From positions 62,001-126,000 of the forward strand of contig CAVPEB010000019.1 of assembly GCA_963702765.1 (NCBI GenBank): DNA of 64,000 nucleotides, written 5' to 3'. Under the pieces are notes generated by a model that was not told the DNA's origin, did no database searches, and saw nothing but the letters and a program-made list of their open reading frames with translations. This DNA comes from DATMNR01 sp963702765. Lineage in GTDB: Bacteria; Chloroflexota; Ktedonobacteria; Ktedonobacterales; Ktedonobacteraceae. Shown here one piece after another: positions 56,152-64,000 of this stretch. A program made the translations under genes and the position numbers. Within the stretch, counting starts at the first letter, position 1; each line of letters starts with the position of its first letter.

Positions 56152-57393
56152 TTATGACGTCGTTTCTCTTCGACCATCATCTACAAGATGTTCGTCTGCT
56201 TGTTCGCTATGAGTATGTGTATGGCTATGGCGGACAGGCGTTTTCTTCCTATGGTCGATGATGATATGTGTGATCTCATCGAGCTTTTCAGGCGACCACT
56301 CGGCAAAATGATCCCAGGCACTTGTTTGCCAATCATCGACTGTTTTGGTCGTCTGAATCCAGGGAGGGGGATTCACAAGCAGATGGTCTGCCAGTGAATT
56401 GACAAAGGGCTCATACGACCGTCGTATATCATAGAGATGTTTTTCAGCCTCCTCACCATGGCGAAATTCTAACCCGACCTCGGCAAGAGCATCGTGCATT
56501 CTTAAAAAATCATCATGCGAAAGGCGGCTAAGTTTGGGATTTACCGGCGGAGTTCCGTAGATCTGAGCTAAATCGACTGCCGCGTGACGCGCGATAGCGA
56601 AAGTAAACCGTATCGTTGGTGCGGAAATATCCTCGAAGCCAACGATAAGTAGTGCACAGGTATCCAGGATGGTGGTTAACGCTGCCAGCCATGACTGCCG
56701 TTCATGTTGAGAACGATAATACGTCAAAACTGGATAGGAGAGATGGCTCTCCAGCAATTCAGCACACCACCGTTCCCACTCGCGCATGAATTGGATAAGT
56801 TCATCTAATTTCCGGTCTCGATAACTCCTGCGCAATAATTCAGTCGCGCACGATGGTGAGCCAGCACGCGCATCTAATAGAGAGATATTGGCCTCCCGGC
56901 GTGAAAAGGATTGATAGATTACAGGGACATAGCCAATAATCAAGGCGAGAAAGAGGAAGCCCATTCCGGCTTCTGTAACGGCGAGAAAGCGACCCATGCC
57001 CGTTAGCGGAGTGACATCACCGTATCCCAGCGTAACGAATGTCGTTCCACTCAAATAGAAATACGTCCAAAACGACAACTGCTTCTCTGGTGCCGTCAAT
57101 GGGTCACTTAGCCCCCATTGGAGAAGTGCGAAACCGCAGAAAAGCACTACGGCCCAGAAAACAAGCAAGACGATGAGCGATGCCGGACCATAGATACTCA
57201 GATAAAACTCGCGTCGATTCCCTGGATGTAACTTTTTTGCTATTGACGACCACAACACCCAGGTCGATGCATAGAAAAAACGCGACAGTCTGAAGCGCCT
57301 TGATACCCTGCGAGGCAAGACGATCGTCTCGAAACTGTCTTCCAGGATAGCAATGATTAAAATGATGCCGACGAAGGTTGCAAGAATTTTCAT
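56152..57393 (-). CDS. Two-pore-helix potassium channel family protein
   Basis: 413-aa membrane protein. Hydrophobic segments near residues 4-20 and 65-95 and after the pore; the pore loop TTFVTLGYGDVTP is a K+ selectivity filter (TLGYGD). The last segment ends near residue 165; the remaining ~250 residues are cytoplasmic, helical, His/Glu-rich at the C-terminus (HSHTHTHSEQADEH), and not a recognised RCK domain. The ATG at 57393 has AAGGAG 7 nt upstream, better than the GTG at 57399. Last gene of a long minus-strand series, 10 bp after the GNAT gene. Confidence 0.85.
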   Translation of the reverse strand: MKILATFVGIILIIAILEDSFETIVLPRRVSRRFRLSRFFYASTWVLWSSIAKKLHPGNRREFYLSIYGPASLIVLLVFWAVVLFCGFALLQWGLSDPLTAPEKQLSFWTYFYLSGTTFVTLGYGDVTPLTGMGRFLAVTEAGMGFLFLALIIGYVPVIYQSFSRREANISLLDARAGSPSCATELLRRSYRDRKLDELIQFMREWERWCAELLESHLSYPVLTYYRSQHERQSWLAALTTILDTCALLIVGFEDISAPTIRFTFAIARHAAVDLAQIYGTPPVNPKLSRLSHDDFLRMHDALAEVGLEFRHGEEAEKHLYDIRRSYEPFVNSLADHLLVNPPPWIQTTKTVDDWQTSAWDHFAEWSPEKLDEITHIIIDHRKKTPVRHSHTHTHSEQADEHLVDDGRRETTS

Positions 57394-57409
57394 GGACACT
57401 CCTTGGTGT

Positions 57410-58018
57410 TCATCGCAATTTCTTTCCCATAAAAATAGCCACTTCGTGCTCTACCGGCCCTGGCGGATAAAAATGTTGATGGACACTCCACACATCTAAG
57501 CCATTGCGTAAATAAAATTGTATGGCCGGGTAATTGACGTTCTGGGTCTCCAATAAAATTGCCCAGCATCCTCGATTACGAGCCCAGTCTGAGGCACAAT
57601 TGAGTAATAATGAGCCAATTCCATAACGTCGGAACTGGCGGCCGACTATAATATCCTCAATTTTAGCAACAGAACGCCATTGTTCTACGTTGAGCAAAAC
57701 TACTCCTGCAATTTGCTCATCTGCGAGGGCAACATACCCTCCCTCAACACTATGTAGCCTGGTTTCAACTTCCTCCAGCTTATGTTCATATTCGCGAAAA
57801 CTTTTATACAGAGGGGGATCAACAAGGGTCTCCCAGAGTTCAAAAGCCAGTGCTGGTTTATCCAGAGTTTGCATGACGTCATCGTTCGGGGCCAACTTCC
57901 CGTTCACGCGCAAAGAATAGATTCGATCCGTCTCAAAGCTGTAGTCCAGCCTGTGCAGAGCTAGCGCGTCTGTGACATCTACAGATCGGACATCAATTGC
58001 AGGCGGTATTCCATCCAT
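57410..58018 (-). CDS. GNAT-family N-acetyltransferase
   Basis: 202 aa. Acetyl-CoA-binding motif A is IVGRQFRRYGIGSLLLN (near 125-141), followed by NRGCWAILLETQNVN and AIQFYLRNGLDVW, the usual GNAT order. The first ~60 residues are an extra N-terminal part. GGGGGAAG before the ATG. Substrate unknown. It resembles streptothricin-type or tabtoxin-type acetyltransferases only in general shape. Confidence 0.85.
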   Translation of the reverse strand: MDGIPPAIDVRSVDVTDALALHRLDYSFETDRIYSLRVNGKLAPNDDVMQTLDKPALAFELWETLVDPPLYKSFREYEHKLEEVETRLHSVEGGYVALADEQIAGVVLLNVEQWRSVAKIEDIIVGRQFRRYGIGSLLLNCASDWARNRGCWAILLETQNVNYPAIQFYLRNGLDVWSVHQHFYPPGPVEHEVAIFMGKKLR

Positions 58019-58105
58019 AATCTTCCCCCATTCCCAGGGAATACACTTATCTGTTCCTTACAGGGTTCTTAATCTCCGTGCCCTTTGCAATCCTACGCGC
58101 ATTAA

Positions 58106-59113
58106 CTACGAGAAGGAATTTGTAAATCCTGCTGCCTGTGCCCCAAGACAAGCGGCTCCAACGACGCCAGAAAAATCTCCCAGCTTGGCTCGCATAATCT
58201 TAGTTTTATGTCCGGGATCAGCTAATGCAGTATTTCGAGCGCGATTTACTGCACGATCAAAGAGTAGATCAATGGCTTCAATAACTCCTCCTCCTAAAAT
58301 AATGCATTCGGGATTGTAGAAGTTCATTACTGAAGCCAGCCCATAGCCAAGGAAATCAGCCAATTCAGTAACAATTTCTTTGACCAGAGTATCACCTTGA
58401 TTCAGAGCGCTGGCAAGTAATCCGGAACGAATAATCGTTTCTCCTTCTGAAAGTTGAAGTTCTGCTTCCTCAGTTAGAACTGAAGTTCGCCCATGGTGTA
58501 TTTCAGCCATAATAGCTCTTGTGATAGCAGTTCGAGATGCATACGCTTCTAAACAGCCACGGCTGCCACAGGGGCAAATACGGCCACCTGCCTGAATGGT
58601 CATATGTCCAACTTCTCCAGCAGTACCTGTCAGACCTGAATACAAACGACCATTTTGTACAATGCCACCACCGATACCTGTGCCAACGAAAATAACAACA
58701 AAGGTTGAATATCCCCGGCCCGCACCATGTATGTATTCACCTAGGGCTGCCACCTCGACATCATTACCTACCGCGACTGGTTTCCCAAATTGCTTCCCAA
58801 GTATTTCGGCCATGGGCATATTTTTGACATCAAGATTCGGTGCATCCAGGATAATCCCATTTTTGCGATCAATTTGCCCGGCTGCTCCAATACCGACCCC
58901 TATGATATTACTTCCCGTTGGCAATTTTGCAGATTCCAGTGCGGCTGTTGCCAGGTTTATAACATGCTGTGACACATATTCCTGCCCTTTATCAGCACGT
59001 GTGCGCTTACGTTCCGAACTTATGATTTCTCCTGTGGAAACATCCACAACAGCAGCCAGGGTTTTAGTCCCACCCAGGTCAATACCTAGAGCATATACTT
59101 TCTGTTTCGCCAT
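58106..59113 (-). CDS. ROK-family sugar kinase, glucokinase-like
   Basis: 335 aa. Phosphate-binding YALGIDLGGTKT at the start, GNDVEVAALGEY, catalytic region GTGIGGGIV, and the ROK zinc motif GGRICPCGSRGCLEAY. This is the bacterial glucokinase arrangement (glucose plus ATP to glucose-6-phosphate), but ROK kinases for other sugars share it. It starts 9 bp after tsaD, so it belongs to the same transcript. Confidence 0.9.
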   Translation of the reverse strand: MAKQKVYALGIDLGGTKTLAAVVDVSTGEIISSERKRTRADKGQEYVSQHVINLATAALESAKLPTGSNIIGVGIGAAGQIDRKNGIILDAPNLDVKNMPMAEILGKQFGKPVAVGNDVEVAALGEYIHGAGRGYSTFVVIFVGTGIGGGIVQNGRLYSGLTGTAGEVGHMTIQAGGRICPCGSRGCLEAYASRTAITRAIMAEIHHGRTSVLTEEAELQLSEGETIIRSGLLASALNQGDTLVKEIVTELADFLGYGLASVMNFYNPECIILGGGVIEAIDLLFDRAVNRARNTALADPGHKTKIMRAKLGDFSGVVGAACLGAQAAGFTNSFS

Positions 59114-59122
59114 ATGATATTC

Positions 59123-60313
59123 TCACTTTTTTGAAAATGGTAGACTCAACCCTGGCTCCACATCCAGGTCAAGTCCATGTTGCTCACCTCTCAACAGGTG
59201 AAAAAATGCAGCACTAGCGATCATTGCAGCATTATCGGTACAGAACTCAATTGGTGGATACTGAAGACCGATATGAAGTGGCCGCAGTTCTCGCTCCAGA
59301 CGCGCTCTCAGGTTAATGTTTGCAGCCACGCCCCCGGCAAGAACGACTTGCTTTACATGATATTCCTGTGCGGCAAGTCGCGTCTTGACTGCTAGAACAT
59401 CTACTACTGCTTCCTGAAAACTAGCAGCAAGTAATTCAATATTTGCGCCACCTCTTTGTGCTGCCTGTACACCCATACGTGTATACTGGCTTACCTGCTT
59501 CCCAGCATTTTCTGACGAACGCGTGTGATGTACATCCTGCTCCCCGACAACACCCTCAGCCAGGTGAAGCATGGCTGTCTTCAGCCCACTAAAGCTGAAA
59601 TCATAGGTGCCGCGTAACCACGAGCGCGGTAAACGATAAGCGTTCAGCGCCTGTGTCAAAGATTTACCCTGTTGTTCCAATTCCTCTTGCGCATGTTGAG
59701 CGGCTTTCTGAATTGCCGGGCCACCAGGATAGCTGAGTCCTAAAATTCGAGCAACTTTGTCAAAAGCCTCTCCAGCTGCATCATCGCGTGTACGGCCCAA
59801 CAATTCGTATTGGCCATGGCCGCGCACAAGTACAAGCTCGCTATGAGCGCCCGAGATTACAAGGCACATCGAGGGAAAGATCGGATCTCCTTCTTGATAT
59901 TCCCAATCAGAATCATCCGATTCATTTGCATCAACTTCAGTTTTTCCTCGCAACCAGTTAGCATAAATATGCGCCTCAAGATGGTTGACACCAAGAAATG
60001 GGAGATTATGTGCCATAGCAATAGCTTTGCCTACCGTAAGACCAACCAGAAGCGACCCAGCCAGGCCAGGACCGTAGGTGGCTGCTACAGCATCGATGTT
60101 TTCCCATCCACATCCAGCCTGTTCGAGTGCCATTTCTAGCACTGGAATAATGGTGGTCAGTTGTTGGCGTGAAGCAACCTCGGGTACTACGCCTCCGTAG
60201 CGATCATGAATTTCGGCTTGCGAGGCTACAACATTCGACAGAATGTAACGGCCGTCCTTAATAATGGCCGCTCCTGTTTCGTCACATGAGCTTTCAATTC
60301 CTAATATGAACAT
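59123..60313 (-). CDS. tsaD: tRNA threonylcarbamoyladenosine transferase TsaD
   Basis: 396 aa. Transfers the threonylcarbamoyl group to A37 of ANN-decoding tRNAs (t6A). ILGIESSCDETGAAI at the start, metal-binding HLEAH (VNHLEAHIYAN), SGAHSELV and YPGGPAIQ, and C-terminal CTDNAAMIA. An acidic insert (VDANESDDSDWEYQEGD) after the HLEAH motif is longer than usual. The start at 60313 is set by AGGAT and the family N-terminus. In the operon tsaE-tsaB-rimI-tsaD. Confidence 0.95.
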   Translation of the reverse strand: MFILGIESSCDETGAAIIKDGRYILSNVVASQAEIHDRYGGVVPEVASRQQLTTIIPVLEMALEQAGCGWENIDAVAATYGPGLAGSLLVGLTVGKAIAMAHNLPFLGVNHLEAHIYANWLRGKTEVDANESDDSDWEYQEGDPIFPSMCLVISGAHSELVLVRGHGQYELLGRTRDDAAGEAFDKVARILGLSYPGGPAIQKAAQHAQEELEQQGKSLTQALNAYRLPRSWLRGTYDFSFSGLKTAMLHLAEGVVGEQDVHHTRSSENAGKQVSQYTRMGVQAAQRGGANIELLAASFQEAVVDVLAVKTRLAAQEYHVKQVVLAGGVAANINLRARLERELRPLHIGLQYPPIEFCTDNAAMIASAAFFHLLRGEQHGLDLDVEPGLSLPFSKK

Positions 60314-60361
60314 ATAAGTTGATCCTGATTGTTTTATTGGCAATAATGTTAGATCTAACCG

Positions 60362-60994
60362 CTACTGTGCTTCAAGTTTTTGCAAGAGTGCGGATTTCAA
60401 TTCTTGAAATTTTTGTTTAAAGGCAGGAGTTTTGATCTCATCTGTCCACATGATCAATGCATCTTCCTGATTGTCACTGTAATAGCGATGACGCAAACCA
60501 GCTTCTCGAAATCCATACTTGCGATAGAGATTCTGCGCAGTGTAGTTAGAAACTCGAACTTCAAGGGTAACCCACCTGGCGTTGATATCATAGGCAATAT
60601 CAATCAGGCTGACTAACATAAATTCCCCTAAGCCACGACGTCGGAATTCCGGATGCATCGCAATGGTAGTAATATGTGCTTCATCAACCATTAGCCATAA
60701 CCCGGCAAAACCAATGATCGAAGCCAGGCTAGGAGTTGAAGCGCTAGAGGAAGGCCGAACAGGCAATAGCGTCAGAGGAAAGAAACGGCGATGCCTATCT
60801 TGCCCTTGCGCTGGGACCGACATCTGCTCCTCGGCAATGTGTTTATCACGTAATACAATGTAATGTGCCCAGCGATTTTCCTGCAATTCCTTGCGATACG
60901 CGCTTGGAGGCCAGGTTGATGGATAGGCAAGACGCTCGATCTCTACGACACGAGGCACATCTGACATTGTCATGCGATCAGTGACGTAACGCAC
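60362..60994 (-). CDS. rimI: Ribosomal protein S18 alanine acetyltransferase RimI
   Basis: 210-aa GNAT enzyme acetylating a protein N-terminus, classically S18. Motifs: WPPSAYRKEL, IAMHPEFRRRGLGEFML (acetyl-CoA loop) and LEVRVSNYTAQNLYRKYGF. A proline/serine-rich insert of about 30 residues lies between strands 2 and 4. It overlaps tsaB by 17 nt and likely starts at GTG 60994. The placement between tsaB and tsaD is the standard one. Confidence 0.9.
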   Translation of the reverse strand: MRYVTDRMTMSDVPRVVEIERLAYPSTWPPSAYRKELQENRWAHYIVLRDKHIAEEQMSVPAQGQDRHRRFFPLTLLPVRPSSSASTPSLASIIGFAGLWLMVDEAHITTIAMHPEFRRRGLGEFMLVSLIDIAYDINARWVTLEVRVSNYTAQNLYRKYGFREAGLRHRYYSDNQEDALIMWTDEIKTPAFKQKFQELKSALLQKLEAQ

Positions 60995-61811
60995 CCTCTT
61001 CCCTTTCTGTCTGATTCAGATCGGATGACTGATTTGGTTTTTGCCCCAGGAGCGGCTGTTTGCGAACACTCTTTGTGATTGAAGGACGACGCAAATATAA
61101 AGGTTCAAGTACCATAGGATCTTCAATCCTGCCTTCATACAACCGTTGAATTGCAAGTAAAGCAAGGGTAGCAGCTCTTCGAATTGCATACAAACTGTCA
61201 ATAATAAGACTTTTCCCTTGCATGTATTCGGATAATGCTTGTCCGGTTGCTTCGCTCAATTCTCCGCAGAAGAGGATTGGCGAAACTTGACGCTTACCCG
61301 GTATTCCAGCCCATTCATCCATATGTTCATCTACATATGAAATGAGTTGTTGCGGAGATAACATGAGATACTCACTGAGCGGACTTATGTGGTATGTATT
61401 TCCATCACTATTATCTATTTTATCAAAAAGATAGCAGGCCGCATACAGTTCAGATCGCCCAGCCTCCAGAATAGAACACACCGGACCGCGCCAGTTATGC
61501 TGTTGCGCAGCAATAATCTCTAGCGTGCTGACTCCGACTAGTGGCTTCTGTAATGCAAAAGCAAATGCTTTCGCAGTAGCTACTGCAACTCTTACTCCAT
61601 TGAAAGAACCTGGACCAGTAGCAACAGCTACACCATCAATTGCTTGCAAGCTACTACCGCAATCAACTTCTACCAGGCGTTGAATGCGTTCTAGCAACTC
61701 TACACTGTGGTTGTTCCCAATTCGCCACGTATATTCGCCATAAAGCGTTTGCTCATCGCAGAGCGCAATACTCGCCTGGCGAGTCGATGTATCAAGAGCC
61801 AGTAGTAACAT
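60978..61811 (-). CDS. tsaB: tRNA threonylcarbamoyladenosine complex subunit TsaB
   Basis: 277 aa. ASKHA-fold protein, scaffold of the TsaBDE complex. LLALDTSTRQASIAL at the start, AVATGPGSFNGVRV near 60, FALQKPLVGVSTLE. The C-terminal part after about 200 is longer than usual and ends Gln/Asn-rich. ATG 61811 is preferred over 61817 because of the distance to AGAAGA. Overlaps tsaE by 20 nt and rimI by 17 nt. Confidence 0.93.
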   Translation of the reverse strand: MLLLALDTSTRQASIALCDEQTLYGEYTWRIGNNHSVELLERIQRLVEVDCGSSLQAIDGVAVATGPGSFNGVRVAVATAKAFAFALQKPLVGVSTLEIIAAQQHNWRGPVCSILEAGRSELYAACYLFDKIDNSDGNTYHISPLSEYLMLSPQQLISYVDEHMDEWAGIPGKRQVSPILFCGELSEATGQALSEYMQGKSLIIDSLYAIRRAATLALLAIQRLYEGRIEDPMVLEPLYLRRPSITKSVRKQPLLGQKPNQSSDLNQTEREEGALRH

Positions 61812-62361
61812 AAGCATTCTTCTGAAATTGTCGCAGCAGTTCGCAGTAATGCTCGCCAGTTGCGATAAACAACAAACCTCTTTTTGTTTCAGACATGATT
61901 TTTAAGCGAATGTTCAGATGTTCTTCTGGCCAAAACGAGCCAGCTTTCTCTGCCCATTCAATAACAGAGACCCCATCGCTGAAAAAATAGTCTTCAAAAC
62001 CAAGCTCCACTATTTCACCGGGATTATCCAGTCGATACAAATCAAAGTGGTAGAGAGCAGGCCTTCTGTAGGATACAGCACCCGTTGGAATTCCAGGTTG
62101 GGGTTGACCCAAATATTCCTTTAGTAGGGTAAATGTAGGGCTATTAATATTCTCAGTTATACCCAAACCCTGTGCCAGTCCTTGAGTAAATGTTGTCTTT
62201 CCCGTTCCCAATTGACCATCGAGTAGGATGAGTTCTCCTCCCTGGAGTAGATCTCCTAAACGCATACCTAGCCGCTGTGTTTGGGCCGAACTGTGACTTA
62301 TACAGTCGAGGGTTAGAGTCTTTTCTCTCTGAGAACGCTTTGCCAATAGAACACCCTTCAA
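61792..62361 (-). CDS. tsaE: tRNA threonylcarbamoyladenosine complex ATPase TsaE
   Basis: 189 aa. P-loop GQLGTGKTTFTQGLA (near 50-64), NSPTFTLLKEY, HFDLYRLDNPGEIVELGFEDYF and VIEWAEKA, all diagnostic. Probable TTG start at 62361 with AGGAAAG upstream; no ATG lies before the conserved domain. First gene of the t6A cluster. Confidence 0.93.
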   Translation of the reverse strand: MKGVLLAKRSQREKTLTLDCISHSSAQTQRLGMRLGDLLQGGELILLDGQLGTGKTTFTQGLAQGLGITENINSPTFTLLKEYLGQPQPGIPTGAVSYRRPALYHFDLYRLDNPGEIVELGFEDYFFSDGVSVIEWAEKAGSFWPEEHLNIRLKIMSETKRGLLFIATGEHYCELLRQFQKNAYVTTGS

Positions 62362-62473
62362 GCTGCTTTCCTATCCACTATCTCTACAACAGCTATACCA
62401 CGTAAAAAGCTATTGATGTTCAATAACAATAGCTATGAGGCATCAATCATTGTAACACACTGTTATACGCCAA

Positions 62474-62944
62474 TCAACGCAATTTTGTGCCGCAGCTTCG
62501 ACAATATAGAGCATTGGGGCGTATTGTAGCACCACATACTGGACAAAGTAGAGTTTTCGATCCTGCGGTTGAAGGTTGGGGAGTTGAAGAAGTAGGCGTC
62601 GAAACTGGTGGAGTATAATCTGGAGTCGATGACGGAGCAAATTGATTCGCCTGATAGACTTCGCTCTTAATCTCCTGCAACTGAGCCTCACGGTTCTGTG
62701 CATCATGATCCAACTCTTGAATGCTAGCGCATAAGCGAGAGAGTTGCTGATCGGTCAGCTTTCCTTGCTGGTAAAGATTGATCGCGATTTGCCCAAGCTC
62801 GTCGAGTAACTGCTGACGTTGTGCTAAAAGCTTATCAATTTCGGTTTGCTTACTGCGAACGCGCATTTGTTTCTGTGCTTCCCAACTCGTGCGGCTTACT
62901 GCTGCGTTCACCATACTTTTTGCGGATTCTAAGAAGTCTGCCAT
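62474..62944 (-). CDS. Coiled-coil protein with C-terminal zinc ribbon
   Basis: 156 aa. The N-terminal ~100 residues are a charged helical region (KQMRVRSKQTEIDKLLAQR) likely to form a coiled coil; a Pro/Ser/Thr linker follows (113-130); then a zinc ribbon LLCPVCGATIRPNALYCRSC of the zinc_ribbon_2 kind. No signal peptide. GGGAGGAAG before the ATG. Function unknown. Confidence 0.8.
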   Translation of the reverse strand: MADFLESAKSMVNAAVSRTSWEAQKQMRVRSKQTEIDKLLAQRQQLLDELGQIAINLYQQGKLTDQQLSRLCASIQELDHDAQNREAQLQEIKSEVYQANQFAPSSTPDYTPPVSTPTSSTPQPSTAGSKTLLCPVCGATIRPNALYCRSCGTKLR

Positions 62945-62966
62945 GTACTTCCTCCCATTCTTGTAT

Positions 62967-63376
62967 CTATATATCTATTTCTGTAACGGCATGCTTATAC
63001 ATTCGTATCTCTTCAAGTTTACCACTGCTACTGAACTGAACCGCTACTACATCAATCCTCCATGAACGATCAGAACACGCGTGAAGGTCAAGATAATATG
63101 TCGCAACCTCTATTAACTTTCGACGTTTGTGGATTGTCAGTGCATCTTCAGGTAAGCCAGATGCAACACCACGCCGAGCCTTGACTTCCACAAAGACTAA
63201 GTCTTGCTCTTCCTCAGCGAACATCGGTCAATCTCTCCTAAACGACATCGAAAATTTCGCTCCAGGATAGAGTATCCGTTGCTCATAAGTGCTTCGGCAG
63301 CGAGTCGTTCGCCCGTGCGGCCAAGCCCCTGGCGCGCTGTAGGTTTTGGTGAGCTTTTAACTGAAGCATCTTTCAT
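62967..63376 (-). pseudogene. yraN: YraN/UPF0102 family protein, frameshifted
   Basis: Small endonuclease-fold protein of unknown role. The first part runs GRTGERLAAEALMSNGYSIL to RCRLGEID, the second MFAEEEQDLVFVEVKARR to the end; in intact members these are continuous (GEID, ~8 residues, FVEVK). Two surplus bases (or one missing) near 63223 separate them. Joined length is about 135 aa, larger than the usual ~120 mainly at the N-terminus. As in icd, it may be a sequence error. Confidence 0.8.
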
Positions 63377-63543
63377 CAAAAGTTTACACTTTCATAAAGT
63401 AATACGTTCTATTTTAGGAGCGAGTTGTACAGGTTTTTGCTTTACCACTTATTAGAGCAAAACTAATGGCTGCATCTCGCAGGACTACATTGTGACAAGA
63501 ATATATCAGAGTCGACGGGATTACAAGAGGCTAGAATAACCAC

Positions 63544-63573
63544 TCGACGCTCCGAGGGCATTCATGTTACAAT
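63544..63573 (+). promoter_or_regulatory. Possible promoter of yebC
   Basis: TCGACG (63544-63549), an 18-nt spacer and TACAAT (63568-63573), about 85 nt before the yebC start. Confidence 0.45.
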
Positions 63574-63659
63574 GCTAACAACGAGATTACTCAAAACTCA
63601 AACACAAACACACATATTTTTGTCATTGTTTAACCTAAAAATAACTAGGGGGCGATAGA

Positions 63660-64000
63660 ATGTCAGGTCATTCTAAATGGGCACAAATACGCCGATCCAA
63701 AGGAGTTAACGACGCTCGAAGAGGTCAGTTATTTACACGTCTCGGGCGTGAAATTGTAGTTGCCGTGCGCGAAGGAGGCAGCGGGGATCCTAATGCAAAC
63801 TTTCGGCTGCGTATGGCAGTGCAAAGAGCAAGAGATGCCAATATGCCGTTGGATAATATCGACCGCACAATTAAGCGAGCGTTGGGAGGAGCAGAAGGCA
63901 ACGCTCTTGAGGAGATCACCTACGAGGGCTATGGCCCGGGAGGCACAGCTCTACTGGTGCAAGCTTTGACCGAGAATAGAAACCGTACCGTTGCTGAAGT
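63660..64000 (+). CDS. yebC: YebC/PmpR (TACO1) family protein, cut by window end
   Basis: The first 113 codons are in the window. MSGHSKWAQIRRSKGVNDARR and the following RLGREIVVAVREGG, MPLDNIDRTIKRA and YEGYGPGG match the YebC family of putative transcription and translation regulators; recent work links it to ribosome function at proline stretches. AGGGGG lies about 8 nt before the ATG. In many genomes ruvC-ruvA-ruvB follow, which cannot be checked here. Confidence 0.95.
   Translation, partial: MSGHSKWAQIRRSKGVNDARRGQLFTRLGREIVVAVREGGSGDPNANFRLRMAVQRARDANMPLDNIDRTIKRALGGAEGNALEEITYEGYGPGGTALLVQALTENRNRTVAE

Noticed and set aside
1..64000. CRISPR array, tRNA or rRNA genes, prophage
   Set aside because: No spaced direct repeats, no T-loop plus acceptor pairs and no phage structural genes were seen on reading; a covariance search could still find a tRNA I missed.

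Overview
The window is bacterial chromosome and most likely comes from a Chloroflexota genome of the Ktedonobacteria type. This is inferred from gene content: MurT/GatD next to class II fructose-bisphosphatase, topoisomerase I and an archaeal-style MetRS; frequent AGGAGG ribosome sites; sigma70-like promoters; and a heavy load of IscB/TnpB nucleases. No ribosomal RNA, tRNA, CRISPR array or prophage was seen.

0-13.8 kb is housekeeping: an SDR reductase and thiolase, RNase P RNA (minus), RNase III, an aldehyde dehydrogenase with its DUF779 partner, an NFACT/RqcH-type protein, guanylate kinase, GlpX, an isocitrate dehydrogenase split by a one-base frameshift, and TopA. 13.9-21.2 kb holds the murT-gatD pair (isoglutaminyl lipid II synthase), bracketed by two copies of an unusually long (~590 aa) TnpB-like nuclease. 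One copy is intact and the other has a single nonsense codon. They share a 49-nt fully identical block inside their 3' coding ends, probably part of their guide RNA. 21.2-31.2 kb holds an orphan ClpX-type zinc-finger protein, HPF, NrdR, a lone cNMP-binding protein, a 740-aa TPR protein and two lineage-specific hypothetical genes. An IscB nuclease with a clear structured upstream omegaRNA sits between those two hypothetical genes.

31.2-54.2 kb is an unstable oligopeptide ABC transporter (opp/dpp) region. It has three oppA copies, a different TnpB (34.8-36.4 kb), a decayed TnpB relic, and a block of oppB-C-D-F, two CheY-like receivers and a ThiF/MoeB-type enzyme that is present twice in tandem. 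A TnpB element that carries a LAGLIDADG homing endonuclease nested in its 3' end interrupts only the first block. The second block therefore gives the uninterrupted site. It shows insertion after TTAT without target duplication, and it is an almost perfect target for the element's own predicted guide. The joint between the blocks carries the right end of another TnpB-type element. Many opp genes have one-base indels, and intact versions of C, D and F are spread over the two blocks.

54.2-64 kb returns to housekeeping: metG; then, on the minus strand, yraN (frameshifted), a zinc-ribbon protein, tsaE-tsaB-rimI-tsaD (tRNA t6A and protein acetylation), a ROK sugar kinase, a GNAT protein and a K+ channel protein; and last the start of yebC. 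Frameshifts in unique genes (icd, yraN) mean that some disruptions may be sequence errors rather than biology.
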